Shown here: in pieces, positions 56,941 to 64,000 of the stretch
How positions within the stretch are numbered: the stretch's first letter is position 1
Layout of the letters: each line of letters begins with the position of its first letter
Source: Cupriavidus sp. D39
GTDB lineage: Bacteria > Pseudomonadota > Gammaproteobacteria > Burkholderiales > Burkholderiaceae
Length of the DNA: 64,000 nucleotides
NCBI RefSeq assembly: GCF_026627925.1
Contig: NZ_JAPNLE010000009.1
Coordinates: 2,294,001-2,358,000 of the forward strand
Direction: 5' to 3'
Program-made: the position numbers and the translations under genes
Notes under the pieces: model-generated
What the model saw: the letters and a program-made list of their open reading frames with translations, nothing else
Databases searched by the model: none
What the model was told of the DNA's origin: nothing

Positions 56941-57783
56941 TCAGGCAGCCGGCGCGGGAGAATCGGCGCTCTCGCCGGCTGTGCTGAAGGACGGTTCATT
57001 CGCGCGCCCTTCGTTGACGCGCACCGCGAGCTCCACTGCGTGCTGTTGCGCGCCCTGGCTCAGATGGCTCACTACCGCGCGAGCGGCCTCGGCCAGGTCG
57101 CGCCGGCTGGCGCTGGTGGCGGTGAGGGCTGGCGCAAAGCATAGCCTGGCGGTGATCGGCGGCGCCCGCAAAATAGCGTCAAGGCACTGCAGCAGCGTCA
57201 AATCCCCGATGTAAGCCGGCGCCAGCACAGGCTGCCCCGTCGCTGCGTCCAGGTAAGCCAGCCCGACCGGCTGCACCGGCAGCCCGCCGGAAATCGGCGC
57301 TTGCATCAGGTTGGCATGAAACGGCAGCACGCTGCTACCGTCCGTGGTTGTCCCCTCGGGAAACACACAAACCAAATCGCCCTGCAGCATCACATCGGTA
57401 ATCGCATGCAGCACGCGATGCGCGTCCCGCTTGCGCGCGCGCTCGATAAAGATGGTGCCGGTCTGCCCGCATAGCCAGCCGATCACCGGCCAGTCGCGGA
57501 TCTCGGATTTGGCGACGAAGCGCACGGGATGCCAGCTATTGATGACATAGATATCCAGCCATGAAATATGGTTGGACACCACCATCGCGCCATGCGGCAT
57601 GGCTTGGCCCGGCTGCAGCCCTTGCACCTCGAGCGTCACCCCGCAGATCCACAGCAGCCGGCGCGACCAGCGCCGGATATGCCATTGCCGCGACTCGACG
57701 CCGAGCCAGGGGAATAGCACCGCGCAGGTCACGAGGCCGCGCAGCAGGTGGAGGATCAGGGCGGTCTTGCGCAGCCAGATCAT
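56941..57783 (-). CDS. plsC: 1-acylglycerol-3-phosphate O-acyltransferase
   Basis: A phospholipid-biosynthesis acyltransferase. It has 280 residues with a hydrophobic N-terminus (LILHLLRGLVTCAVLFPWL). The H-x4-D motif is NHISWLD, followed by FVAKSEIRDWPVIGWLC, GTIFIERARKRDAHR, VFPEGTTTDGSSVLPFH and PVQPVGLAYL. The long C-terminal tail (220-280) is helical and ends in a low-complexity Ser/Ala stretch. The start at 57783 is chosen because upstream residues are unrelated. It is the last gene of the leftward pyr operon, 64 bp after pyrX. Confidence 0.9.
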   Translation of the reverse strand: MIWLRKTALILHLLRGLVTCAVLFPWLGVESRQWHIRRWSRRLLWICGVTLEVQGLQPGQAMPHGAMVVSNHISWLDIYVINSWHPVRFVAKSEIRDWPVIGWLCGQTGTIFIERARKRDAHRVLHAITDVMLQGDLVCVFPEGTTTDGSSVLPFHANLMQAPISGGLPVQPVGLAYLDAATGQPVLAPAYIGDLTLLQCLDAILRAPPITARLCFAPALTATSASRRDLAEAARAVVSHLSQGAQQHAVELAVRVNEGRANEPSFSTAGESADSPAPAA

Positions 57784-57847
57784 GCCTGCCTCGCTGGCGT
57801 GGGTGCCTGAACCATCTTGTCGGACTTCCCTCGGCCCGGCATGGCGC

Positions 57848-59122
57848 TCAGTGCAGTTCGTAGACGACGTGGCCGCCGACCAGCGTGGTGCGCACGCGGC
57901 CACGCATGTCGTAGCCGAGCCACGGCGAGTTCTTGCCCTGGCTCTTGAGCGCGCGCCGCTCCACCTTCCACTCCTGCTCGGGATGGAAGATGCAGATATC
58001 GGCCGCGCTGCCGGTGCTCAGCGTGCCAGCCGCCAGGCCCAGCACGCGGGCGGGCTCCGCCGTGATGCGGGCGAGCGCCTTGCCCAGCGGCACCTTGTGC
58101 TCCTCGGCCCAGCGCAGCGTCAGCGGCAGCAGCAGTTCCAGCCCGGTGGCGCCGGGCGAGGCTTCGGCGAAGGGCAGCAGCTTTTCGTCGTCGTCCACGG
58201 GGGTGTGGTCCGAGCACAGGGCATCGATGGTGCCATCGGCCAGTCCCGCCACGATGGCGTCGCGATCGCGCGCGCTGCGCAGCGGCGGCGAGAAGCGCAT
58301 CTGCGAGTTGAAGTAGCCGATGTCCATATCGGTCAACGACACGTGGTGGATATTGACGTCGCAGGTGACCTTGAGGCCTTCGCGCTTGGCCTGGCGTACC
58401 AGCTCGATGCCGGCGGCCGAGGACAGCCGGCACAGGTGCACGCGCGCGCCGGAGCTGCGCATCAGCTCGAAAATGGTATGCAGGCGCACGGTCTCGGCGA
58501 TCACCGACATCCCGGACAGGCCCAGGCGCGAAGCCACGGCGCCGCTGGCGGCCACGCCGCCACCGAGGTACGGGTCTTCCGGGCGCAGCCAGACCGTGAA
58601 ACCGAAGGTCTGCGCATACTGCAGCGCGCGCAGCAGCACCTGGGTGTTGCGGATCGGCGCTTCGGCCTGCGAGAAGCCGATGCAGCCGGCCTCGGTCAGT
58701 TGCGACATCTCGGTCAGCGTCTCGCCGTTGAGGCCCAGCGTGAGCGCGCCCAGCGGATAGACGTGCGTCTGGTTGAGCGTGCGGGCGCGGTACTTGAGCA
58801 TCTCGACCAGGCCGGGCTCGTCCAGCACGGGGTCGGTGTCGGGCGGGCAGACCAGGCTGGTCACGCCGCCGGCGGTGGCTGCCGCCACTTCGGATTCGAG
58901 CGTGGCCTTGTACTCGTAGCCGGGCTCGCGCAGCCGCGCGGAGAGGTCAACCAGGCCGGGGCAGACGATCAGCCCGGCCGCGTCGATGGTCTTGTTGGCA
59001 TGGAAGTCCGCCGGCGCGCTGCCCACGCCGACGATCTTGCCGGCGGCAATGTAGAGGTCTTGCTGTGCATCGACGTTCGCGGCCGGGTCGATCAGGCGTC
59101 CGCCCTTGATGTGGATCTTCAT
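57848..59122 (-). CDS. pyrX: Dihydroorotase-like protein without the metal-binding His pair (PyrX)
   Basis: A 424-residue amidohydrolase-fold protein. In active dihydroorotase the first metal motif is Asp-x-His-x-His followed by REPG. Here it reads D59-L-S-A-R-L-R-E-P-G, so both histidines are replaced (S61, R63). The rest is conserved: LTLGLNGETLTEMSQLTEAGC, NTQVLLRALQYAQTFG, HHVSLTDMDIGYFNSQMRFSPPLR and DHTPVDDDEKLLPFAEASPGATGLE. Such inactive PyrC-like subunits (PyrX or PyrC') hold aspartate transcarbamoylase in a dodecameric complex in Pseudomonas and relatives, and a true dihydroorotase must be encoded elsewhere. It follows pyrB by 63 bp. Confidence 0.9.
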   Translation of the reverse strand: MKIHIKGGRLIDPAANVDAQQDLYIAAGKIVGVGSAPADFHANKTIDAAGLIVCPGLVDLSARLREPGYEYKATLESEVAAATAGGVTSLVCPPDTDPVLDEPGLVEMLKYRARTLNQTHVYPLGALTLGLNGETLTEMSQLTEAGCIGFSQAEAPIRNTQVLLRALQYAQTFGFTVWLRPEDPYLGGGVAASGAVASRLGLSGMSVIAETVRLHTIFELMRSSGARVHLCRLSSAAGIELVRQAKREGLKVTCDVNIHHVSLTDMDIGYFNSQMRFSPPLRSARDRDAIVAGLADGTIDALCSDHTPVDDDEKLLPFAEASPGATGLELLLPLTLRWAEEHKVPLGKALARITAEPARVLGLAAGTLSTGSAADICIFHPEQEWKVERRALKSQGKNSPWLGYDMRGRVRTTLVGGHVVYELH

Positions 59123-59185
59123 ATCGTGTCGCTTGGCTTGTATTCGGTTGTTCTGGCTTGGACGCTATCGTCCGCTATCACGCTG

Positions 59186-60157
59186 TCAGTCGTGGTTTCC
59201 GGCCACGATGCCCATCACGGCCATGCGTACCGCAATGCCGAAGGTCACCTGGTTGAGGATCACGGACTGCGGCCCGTCGGCCACGGCGGAGTCGATCTCC
59301 ACGCCGCGGTTCATCGGGCCCGGGTGCATCACGATGGCATCGGGCTTGGCCAGCGCCAGGCGCTCGGGCGTGAGGCCATAGGCCTTGAAGTATTCCTGCG
59401 CCGAGGGCAGCAGCGCGCCGCTCATGCGCTCGTTCTGCAGGCGCAGCATGATCACCACGTCCACGCCCTTGAGTCCCTCTTCCATATTGTGGAAGACGCG
59501 CACGCCCATCTGCTCGAGCCCCGAGGGCAGCAACGTGCGCGGGCCGATGGCGCGCACTTCGGGCACGCCCAGCGTGGTCAGCGCGTGGATGTCGGAGCGC
59601 GCCACGCGGGAGTGCAGGATGTCACCCACGATGGCGACCGTGAGATTGGTGAAATCCTTCTTGTAGTGGCGGATCGTGTACATGTCGAGCAGCCCCTGGG
59701 TGGGGTGCGCGTGGCGGCCGTCGCCGGCGTTGATGACATGCACGTGGGGCGCGACGTGCTCGGCGATCAGGTAGGGCGCGCCGGAGCTGGCGTGGCGCAC
59801 CACGAACATGTCGGCCGACATCGCCGACAGGTTGTTGATGGTGTCGAGCAGCGACTCGCCCTTGCTGGTGGACGAGGCGTTGATGTTCAGGTTGAGCACG
59901 TCCGCCGACAACCGCTTGGCGGCAATCTCGAAGGTGGTGCGGGTGCGCGTGGAGTTCTCGAAGAACAGGTTGAACACGCTTTTGCCGCGCAACAGCGGCA
60001 CCTTCTTCACTTCGCGGTCCGAGTCGGACAGCGAGACAAACTGGCTGGCAGTGTCGAGGATGTGCGCGACCATCTCGCGCGACAAGCCCTCGATCGAAAG
60101 CAGGTGCTTGAGCTCGCCGTTCTTGGTCAGTTGCGGGTTGCGGAACGTCTTGATCAT
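59186..60157 (-). CDS. pyrB: Aspartate carbamoyltransferase catalytic subunit
   Basis: Makes carbamoyl aspartate, the first committed step of pyrimidine synthesis. It has 323 residues: [17 protein letters not shown], the carbamoyl-phosphate loop [72 protein letters not shown] and [13 protein letters not shown]. It lies between pyrR and pyrX, and its 323 residues lack any regulatory chain; association with the PyrX subunit is the expected quaternary form. Confidence 0.95.
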   Translation of the reverse strand: MIKTFRNPQLTKNGELKHLLSIEGLSREMVAHILDTASQFVSLSDSDREVKKVPLLRGKSVFNLFFENSTRTRTTFEIAAKRLSADVLNLNINASSTSKGESLLDTINNLSAMSADMFVVRHASSGAPYLIAEHVAPHVHVINAGDGRHAHPTQGLLDMYTIRHYKKDFTNLTVAIVGDILHSRVARSDIHALTTLGVPEVRAIGPRTLLPSGLEQMGVRVFHNMEEGLKGVDVVIMLRLQNERMSGALLPSAQEYFKAYGLTPERLALAKPDAIVMHPGPMNRGVEIDSAVADGPQSVILNQVTFGIAVRMAVMGIVAGNHD

Positions 60158-60262
60158 GGCAGGTAGAAAGGGCCGGGCGGTGGCGTTGACTGGTCTGGGC
60201 AGGTTTGGATCGTGCTGGCCGGCGTGCCCTTGTGGGCGCGCTGGCCGTTGGGCTGGGCAGGC

Positions 60263-60790
60263 TTAGTTGCCGGTGGCCTCGTTGGCGAAGGCAAAGCGCA
60301 TGTCGGAGCCGGTGCCCTCAAACGACAGCACCAGCGTGGTGCCGGGCGGCAGCTCCACGTGCGCGGCGGCAATGTCGGCAGCCGCCGGCAGTTCGCGGCC
60401 ACCGCGATCGACCAGCACGGCCAGCGCCACGCGGGCCGGGCGGCCATAGTCGAACAGCTCGTTGACGGCGGCGCGGATGGTGCGCCCGGTGGCCAGCACA
60501 TCGTCGATCAGCAGGATCTTGCGGTCTTGCACGTCAAACGGCAGCGTGGTCGGCTGGGCCTGGCTGTGCAGGCCCTTCTTGGCATAGTCGTCGCGGTGGA
60601 AAGCAACGTTGATGACCCCATGCGCCGCAAGTTGCAGGTCGGCAGCGAGCCGCTCGGCAATCCAGGCGCCGCCGGAATAGATGCCGGCGACCGACCATTG
60701 CGCGCGTTCGGCTTCAGGCAGCGCAGCCTGCACCTGGTCACGCAGCGTACGGTAGAGCGCCTCGGCGTCGAGAGAGGAAGTCTGGGTCAT
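60263..60790 (-). CDS. pyrR: PyrR-like uracil phosphoribosyltransferase
   Basis: A 175-residue phosphoribosyltransferase related to PyrR. The PRPP loop is [17 protein letters not shown], preceded by [18 protein letters not shown] and [26 protein letters not shown]. In Bacillus PyrR also regulates pyr mRNA; in Gram-negative bacteria regulation is less clear and UPRT-like activity is typical. The start overlaps the ruvX stop (ATGA). A 105-bp gap separates its stop from pyrB, which may hold a leader or promoter. I see no clear attenuator hairpin there. Confidence 0.9.
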   Translation of the reverse strand: MTQTSSLDAEALYRTLRDQVQAALPEAERAQWSVAGIYSGGAWIAERLAADLQLAAHGVINVAFHRDDYAKKGLHSQAQPTTLPFDVQDRKILLIDDVLATGRTIRAAVNELFDYGRPARVALAVLVDRGGRELPAAADIAAAHVELPPGTTLVLSFEGTGSDMRFAFANEATGN

Positions 60791-61224
60791 AGCGGATGCT
60801 GGTCGAAGTACTGTTGCAGGATGATGCTGGCGGCCTCGGCGTCAAGCGCGCCCTTGCGGGCGCCGGCCATCTCGGCGGCGATCGACGTGTAGCTTTCGTC
60901 CACCCAGGCCACCGGCAGGCCGAAGCGGCCGTTCAACTGGTTGCCAAAGCGGCGTGCGAGCCGCATCGACGGCTGCTGGGTGCCGTCCGGATTGGTGGGC
61001 ATGCCCACCACCAGTTGCACCGGCGCCCATTCATCGATGAGCGCGGTCACCGCCTCGAAGCGGCCTTCCACGGTGATATTGGGGATGATGACGAGCGCAC
61101 GGGCCTCGCGCGTGACAAAGTTGCCAAGCGCAACGCCGATCTTCTTTTCGCCGTAATCGAAGGCCAGGACGGTGCCGTCGGTGGGCAACTGGCGCGGCGC
61201 TGGCGTCGCTCCGTCCTCAGGCAT
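60787..61224 (-). CDS. ruvX: Putative pre-16S rRNA nuclease / Holliday junction resolvase (YqgF)
   Basis: A 145-residue RNase H-fold nuclease. It shows [19 protein letters not shown] with the first catalytic Asp, [52 protein letters not shown] and [19 protein letters not shown], the usual YqgF landmarks. It matures the 16S rRNA 5' end in E. coli. The ATG at 61224 overlaps the algH stop by 8 bp, and its own stop overlaps pyrR (ATGA), so algH-ruvX-pyrR form a translational unit. Confidence 0.92.
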   Translation of the reverse strand: MPEDGATPAPRQLPTDGTVLAFDYGEKKIGVALGNFVTREARALVIIPNITVEGRFEAVTALIDEWAPVQLVVGMPTNPDGTQQPSMRLARRFGNQLNGRFGLPVAWVDESYTSIAAEMAGARKGALDAEAASIILQQYFDQHPL

Positions 61225-61789
61225 GCCCAGCCTCGCCCGAGAGCATGGTGAAGTCGATGCCCAACAGGCGTATGGCGGCGGCAAAGCGTTCCTCGGGAGG
61301 CACGCTGAAGATGATTTCGGGATCGGCCTGGACGGTCAGCCAGCCATTGCGGCTGAGTTCTTCCTCAAGCTGCCCCGCGCCCCAGCCGGCATAGCCGAGC
61401 GTGAGCAGGAAGCGTTGCGGGCCGCTGCCGTTGGCCACGGCCTCCAGCACGTCCTTGGAGGTGGTCATCTCGAGTCCGCCGGGCACGGCCAGCGACGAGA
61501 CATAGATGCCAACCGGATCATGCAGCACGAAACCGCGCTCGGTCTGCACCGGCCCGCCGAAATAGACAGGCTGCTGCGCCACCGGCTGGATCTCCAGCTT
61601 GAGGTCGATCTTGTCGAACAGGGTGGCCATATCGATGTCGATAGGCCGATTGATCACCAGGCCCAGCGCGCCGCGGTCGTTGTGCTCGCACAAGTAGACA
61701 ACGGAACCCGAAAAAGTCGGGTCTGCCATGCCGGGCATGGCAATCAGGAACTGATTGGTGAGATTGATTGGGGCTTCCAGCGTCGCCAT
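61217..61789 (-). CDS. algH: AlgH/UPF0301 family protein (YqgE)
   Basis: A 190-residue protein of the AlgH family, first found as a regulator of alginate in Pseudomonas but of unknown biochemistry. It shows [73 protein letters not shown] and [11 protein letters not shown], as in the family. It heads the leftward algH-ruvX-pyrR-pyrB-pyrX-plsC run; the order is common in this group of bacteria. Its upstream gap to rsuA is 136 bp. Confidence 0.92.
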   Translation of the reverse strand: MATLEAPINLTNQFLIAMPGMADPTFSGSVVYLCEHNDRGALGLVINRPIDIDMATLFDKIDLKLEIQPVAQQPVYFGGPVQTERGFVLHDPVGIYVSSLAVPGGLEMTTSKDVLEAVANGSGPQRFLLTLGYAGWGAGQLEEELSRNGWLTVQADPEIIFSVPPEERFAAAIRLLGIDFTMLSGEAGHA

Positions 61790-61925
61790 TCCTGCATTTT
61801 ATCAAATCGTTGCCATCCGTCCGGAAAAGATTCGCGGATGCCGCACTGCAGCATCCCGGCGCTTGCCCGGTGCGCTTGCTTGCTGGCCTCTTTGCCAGCT
61901 TCTTTGCTCGCTTGCTGCCGCCTGC

Positions 61926-62639
61926 TTATTCCTTGCGCGTCAGGGCGACCAGGTCTTCGGGCGTGAGCCAGCGCCAGTCTCCCAGCGCCAGGGTCGGCTC
62001 CAGCACCAGCCCGCCGATGGCGCTGCGGTGCAGGGCTTCCACATGGTTGCCCGCGGCTGCCACCATGCGCTTGACCTGGTGGTACTTGCCCTCGGTCAGG
62101 CTGAGACGCAGGCTACGCTCGCCGGTAGCCTCGCAGGCGGCCGCCGCGATCGGGGCCGGCTCGTCCTCCAGCTGCACGCCCGCCACCAGGGCATCGACCT
62201 GCGCTTGGGTGACCGGCTCGGCGGTCGTCACCTCGTAGACCTTGGGCACCTTCTTCTTGGGCGAGGTCTGGGCGTGGATGAACTGGCCGTCGTCCGAGAG
62301 CAGCAGCAGGCCGGTGGTGTCCTGGTCCAGCCGCCCGACCGCCTGCACCTCGCGCTGGCGCAGCGGCACCGGCAGCAGGTTGTACACGCTGGGATGGTGG
62401 CGCGGGCGCTGCGAGCACTCGTAGCCCACCGGCTTGTTCAGGAGGATGTAGGCCTTGGTGTGGCCGATCCATTCCTCGCCGTCCACGGTCAGGCGCAGGC
62501 CGTCGACCTCGAACCTGGCGCCCGGATCCTCGCACAGGGTACCGTCGACCTCCACCAGGCCGGCCCCGATCAGGTCACCGCAATAGCGGCGGGTGCCGAA
62601 GCCTTGGGATTGGAGGATGCGGTCGAGTGTCATGGCCAT
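61926..62639 (-). CDS. rsuA: 16S rRNA pseudouridine(516) synthase
   Basis: Converts U516 of 16S rRNA to pseudouridine. It has 237 residues: an N-terminal S4-like domain (TLDRILQSQGFGTRRYCGDLI), KAYILLNKPVGYECSQ and the catalytic Asp in AVGRLDQDTTGLLLL (D105). KKVPKVYEVTTAEPV and RLSLTEGKYHQVKRMVAAAGNHVEALHRSAIGGL follow. The ATG at 62639 is chosen; an ATG two codons later is an alternative, and the open frame further upstream is unrelated. It is divergent from the photolyase gene. Confidence 0.92.
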   Translation of the reverse strand: MAMTLDRILQSQGFGTRRYCGDLIGAGLVEVDGTLCEDPGARFEVDGLRLTVDGEEWIGHTKAYILLNKPVGYECSQRPRHHPSVYNLLPVPLRQREVQAVGRLDQDTTGLLLLSDDGQFIHAQTSPKKKVPKVYEVTTAEPVTQAQVDALVAGVQLEDEPAPIAAAACEATGERSLRLSLTEGKYHQVKRMVAAAGNHVEALHRSAIGGLVLEPTLALGDWRWLTPEDLVALTRKE

Positions 62640-62808
62640 GGCTTGATTCTTGATATCTGGATTACTGGATTGCTGGAATGCGGGTTGGCTTGTGCGGCGC
62701 TGCGGGCAACGCTGGCCGGCATGCGGGGCCAGCCAGCGCGCGCGGCGCATGCCTGACGCTATGGTAGGGTAACAGGCTTCGTCAGCCCAACTTCCGGAGC
62801 GCCCGATC

Positions 62809-64000
62809 TTGCCCCCATCCCGCGCCGATGCCCGCCAGCCCTATCGGATCGACCGGCAGTTCGAGCGCGGCCTGGTCTGGTTCCGGCGCGACCTGCGCGC
62901 CGACGATCACGCGGCGCTGCATTATGCCCTCAAGCACTGTCGCCAGGTACGGTGCGTCTTCGTATTCGACCGCGAGATCCTGGATCCGCTGCTGGCGCGG
63001 GGCCTGGCGGCCGACCGCCGGGTGGAGTTCATCCTGGCCTCGCTAGCTCCGCTGGACGAAGCGCTGCGCGCGGCCGGCGGCGGCCTGATCGTGCTGCATG
63101 GCCATGCGCGCGCATCCCTTCCCGAGCTGGCCGCCGAGCTCGGCGCCACCGCCGTGTTCGCCAACCACGACTACGAGCCCGCCGCAATGGCCCGCGACGC
63201 CGAGGTGAGGCAAGCGCTGGCGGACCAGTCCTGCGCCTTCTTCAGCTTCAAGGACCAGGTGATTTTTGAGCGGGACGAGATCCTGACCGGCCAGGGCAAG
63301 CCCTTCTCGGTCTTCACCCCCTACAAGAACGCCTGGCTCAAGGCCCTGCTCCCGTTCGACCTCAAGCCCTACCCGGTCGAGCCCTATCTCAGGTCGCTGG
63401 CCGCCCCGCCCAAGGCTTACGTGCGCCCGCTGCCCACGCTGGAGGCACTGGGCTTCGTCCCCTCCAACCTGGCCGAGATCGCCATGCCCGCCGGCAGCGC
63501 CGGCGCCCACGCGCTGTTCGACGAGTTCTGCGACCGCATGGGCGACTACACGCGCCGGCGCGACTTCCCCGCCCTGCGCGGCCCGAGCTACCTGTCGGTA
63601 CACCTGCGCTTCGGCACCCTGTCGATCCGCACGCTCGCCCGCACCGCCCACGCCGCCACGCTGCGCGGCGGCGCGGACAGCGCCGGCGCCGCCACCTGGC
63701 TGTCGGAACTGATCTGGCGCGATTTCTACTTCATGATCCTGCACCACCACCCCCGGGTCGCCGAAGGTCATGCCTTCCACCCCGCCTACGATGCCATCCG
63801 CTGGATCGACGGCGACACCGGCGAGCGCTACTTCCAGGCCTGGTGCGACGCCGAGACCGGCTACCCGCTGGTCGATGCCGCCATGCTGCAGATCCGGCAA
63901 AGCGGTTACATGCACAACCGGCTGCGCATGGTGGTAGCGAGCTTCCTGGTGAAGGATCTCGGCGTGGACTGGCGGCGCGGCGAGCAGTACTTCAGCGACC
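62809..64000 (+). CDS. phrB: Deoxyribodipyrimidine photolyase, partial (runs off the window)
   Basis: A class I CPD photolyase that repairs UV dimers in light with FAD and an antenna chromophore. The start is a TTG at 62809 with GGAG 9 bases upstream. About 397 residues are present. The antenna domain reads GLVWFRRDLRADDHAALHYA and VFANHDYEPAAMARD. The FAD domain has SYLSVHLRFGTLSIRTL, WLSELIWRDFYFMILHHHP, WCDAETGYPLVDAAML and MHNRLRMVVASFLVKDLGVDWRRGE. The last about 80-90 residues lie beyond 64000. Confidence 0.93.
   Translation, partial: MPPSRADARQPYRIDRQFERGLVWFRRDLRADDHAALHYALKHCRQVRCVFVFDREILDPLLARGLAADRRVEFILASLAPLDEALRAAGGGLIVLHGHARASLPELAAELGATAVFANHDYEPAAMARDAEVRQALADQSCAFFSFKDQVIFERDEILTGQGKPFSVFTPYKNAWLKALLPFDLKPYPVEPYLRSLAAPPKAYVRPLPTLEALGFVPSNLAEIAMPAGSAGAHALFDEFCDRMGDYTRRRDFPALRGPSYLSVHLRFGTLSIRTLARTAHAATLRGGADSAGAATWLSELIWRDFYFMILHHHPRVAEGHAFHPAYDAIRWIDGDTGERYFQAWCDAETGYPLVDAAMLQIRQSGYMHNRLRMVVASFLVKDLGVDWRRGEQYFSD

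Noticed and set aside
57572..60166. Very long rightward open frame (864 codons) opposite plsC, pyrX and pyrB
   Set aside because: The opposite strand carries three clear genes with catalytic motifs; the frame is a GC shadow without any domain.

Overview
The window is a 64 kb chromosomal segment of a high-GC beta-proteobacterium. The housekeeping gene orders (trmB-uppP; pcm-like/rhodanese/tolC followed by waaA-waaC-manB; algH-ruvX-pyrR-pyrB-pyrX-plsC with rsuA and phrB) and the codon use fit Burkholderiaceae, most likely Cupriavidus or Ralstonia. The genus is an inference from gene order and protein character, not a database match.

Layout. 1-4.9 kb is an accessory junk zone: a truncated ISL3-type transposase, a truncated IS4-type transposase that lacks its catalytic Glu, an IS5/IS1182-type remnant, a small XRE regulator facing an unknown gene, and an unattached PIN-like nuclease candidate ending just before tRNA-Gly(CCC). 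5-16 kb is core: trmB, uppP, a DUF1439 lipoprotein, a YkgJ protein, a TetR-regulated RND pump, a Pcm-like methyltransferase, a rhodanese and a TolC-family gene. 16.5-21.4 kb is a leftward LPS-core block (META/DUF4377 lipoprotein, waaA, waaC, manB/algC).

21.7-55.8 kb is a large surface-polysaccharide locus made of two convergent runs. The rightward run (21.7-28.7 kb) has three GT4 glycosyltransferases, a WbaP/WcaJ-type initiating sugar-phosphate transferase, a flippase and a Wzz-like protein. It meets a terminator at 28.71 kb. The leftward run (55.8 to 28.9 kb) starts with rmlB-rmlD-rmlC and a FlaA1/WbpM-type dehydratase. After a 0.6 kb gap it continues as ugd, a UDP-xylose-synthase-like gene and a pseudaminic-acid set (pseB, pseC, aldo/keto reductase, SpsF-type pseF, class III aminotransferase, pseG, pseH, pseI). 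It ends with a capsule-type glycan protein, a PhyH-type dioxygenase, a second flippase, two hexapeptide acetyltransferases, a Wzy-like polymerase, a GT4 enzyme, a DegT aminotransferase, a small PglC-type initiating transferase, a broken acyltransferase and a methyltransferase. Together these genes can supply dTDP-rhamnose (rmlA is not present here), UDP-GlcA, UDP-xylose, a CMP-pseudaminic-acid-like sugar and an amino-deoxysugar, and can assemble them by a Wzx/Wzy route.

56-64 kb is core again: apaH, plsC, pyrX, pyrB, pyrR, ruvX, algH, rsuA and a photolyase that runs off the window.

At least a dozen otherwise intact genes carry single-base frameshifts, most of them at short homopolymers. This pattern looks like uncorrected sequencing error rather than gene decay, so those genes are given here as CDS with the break position stated.
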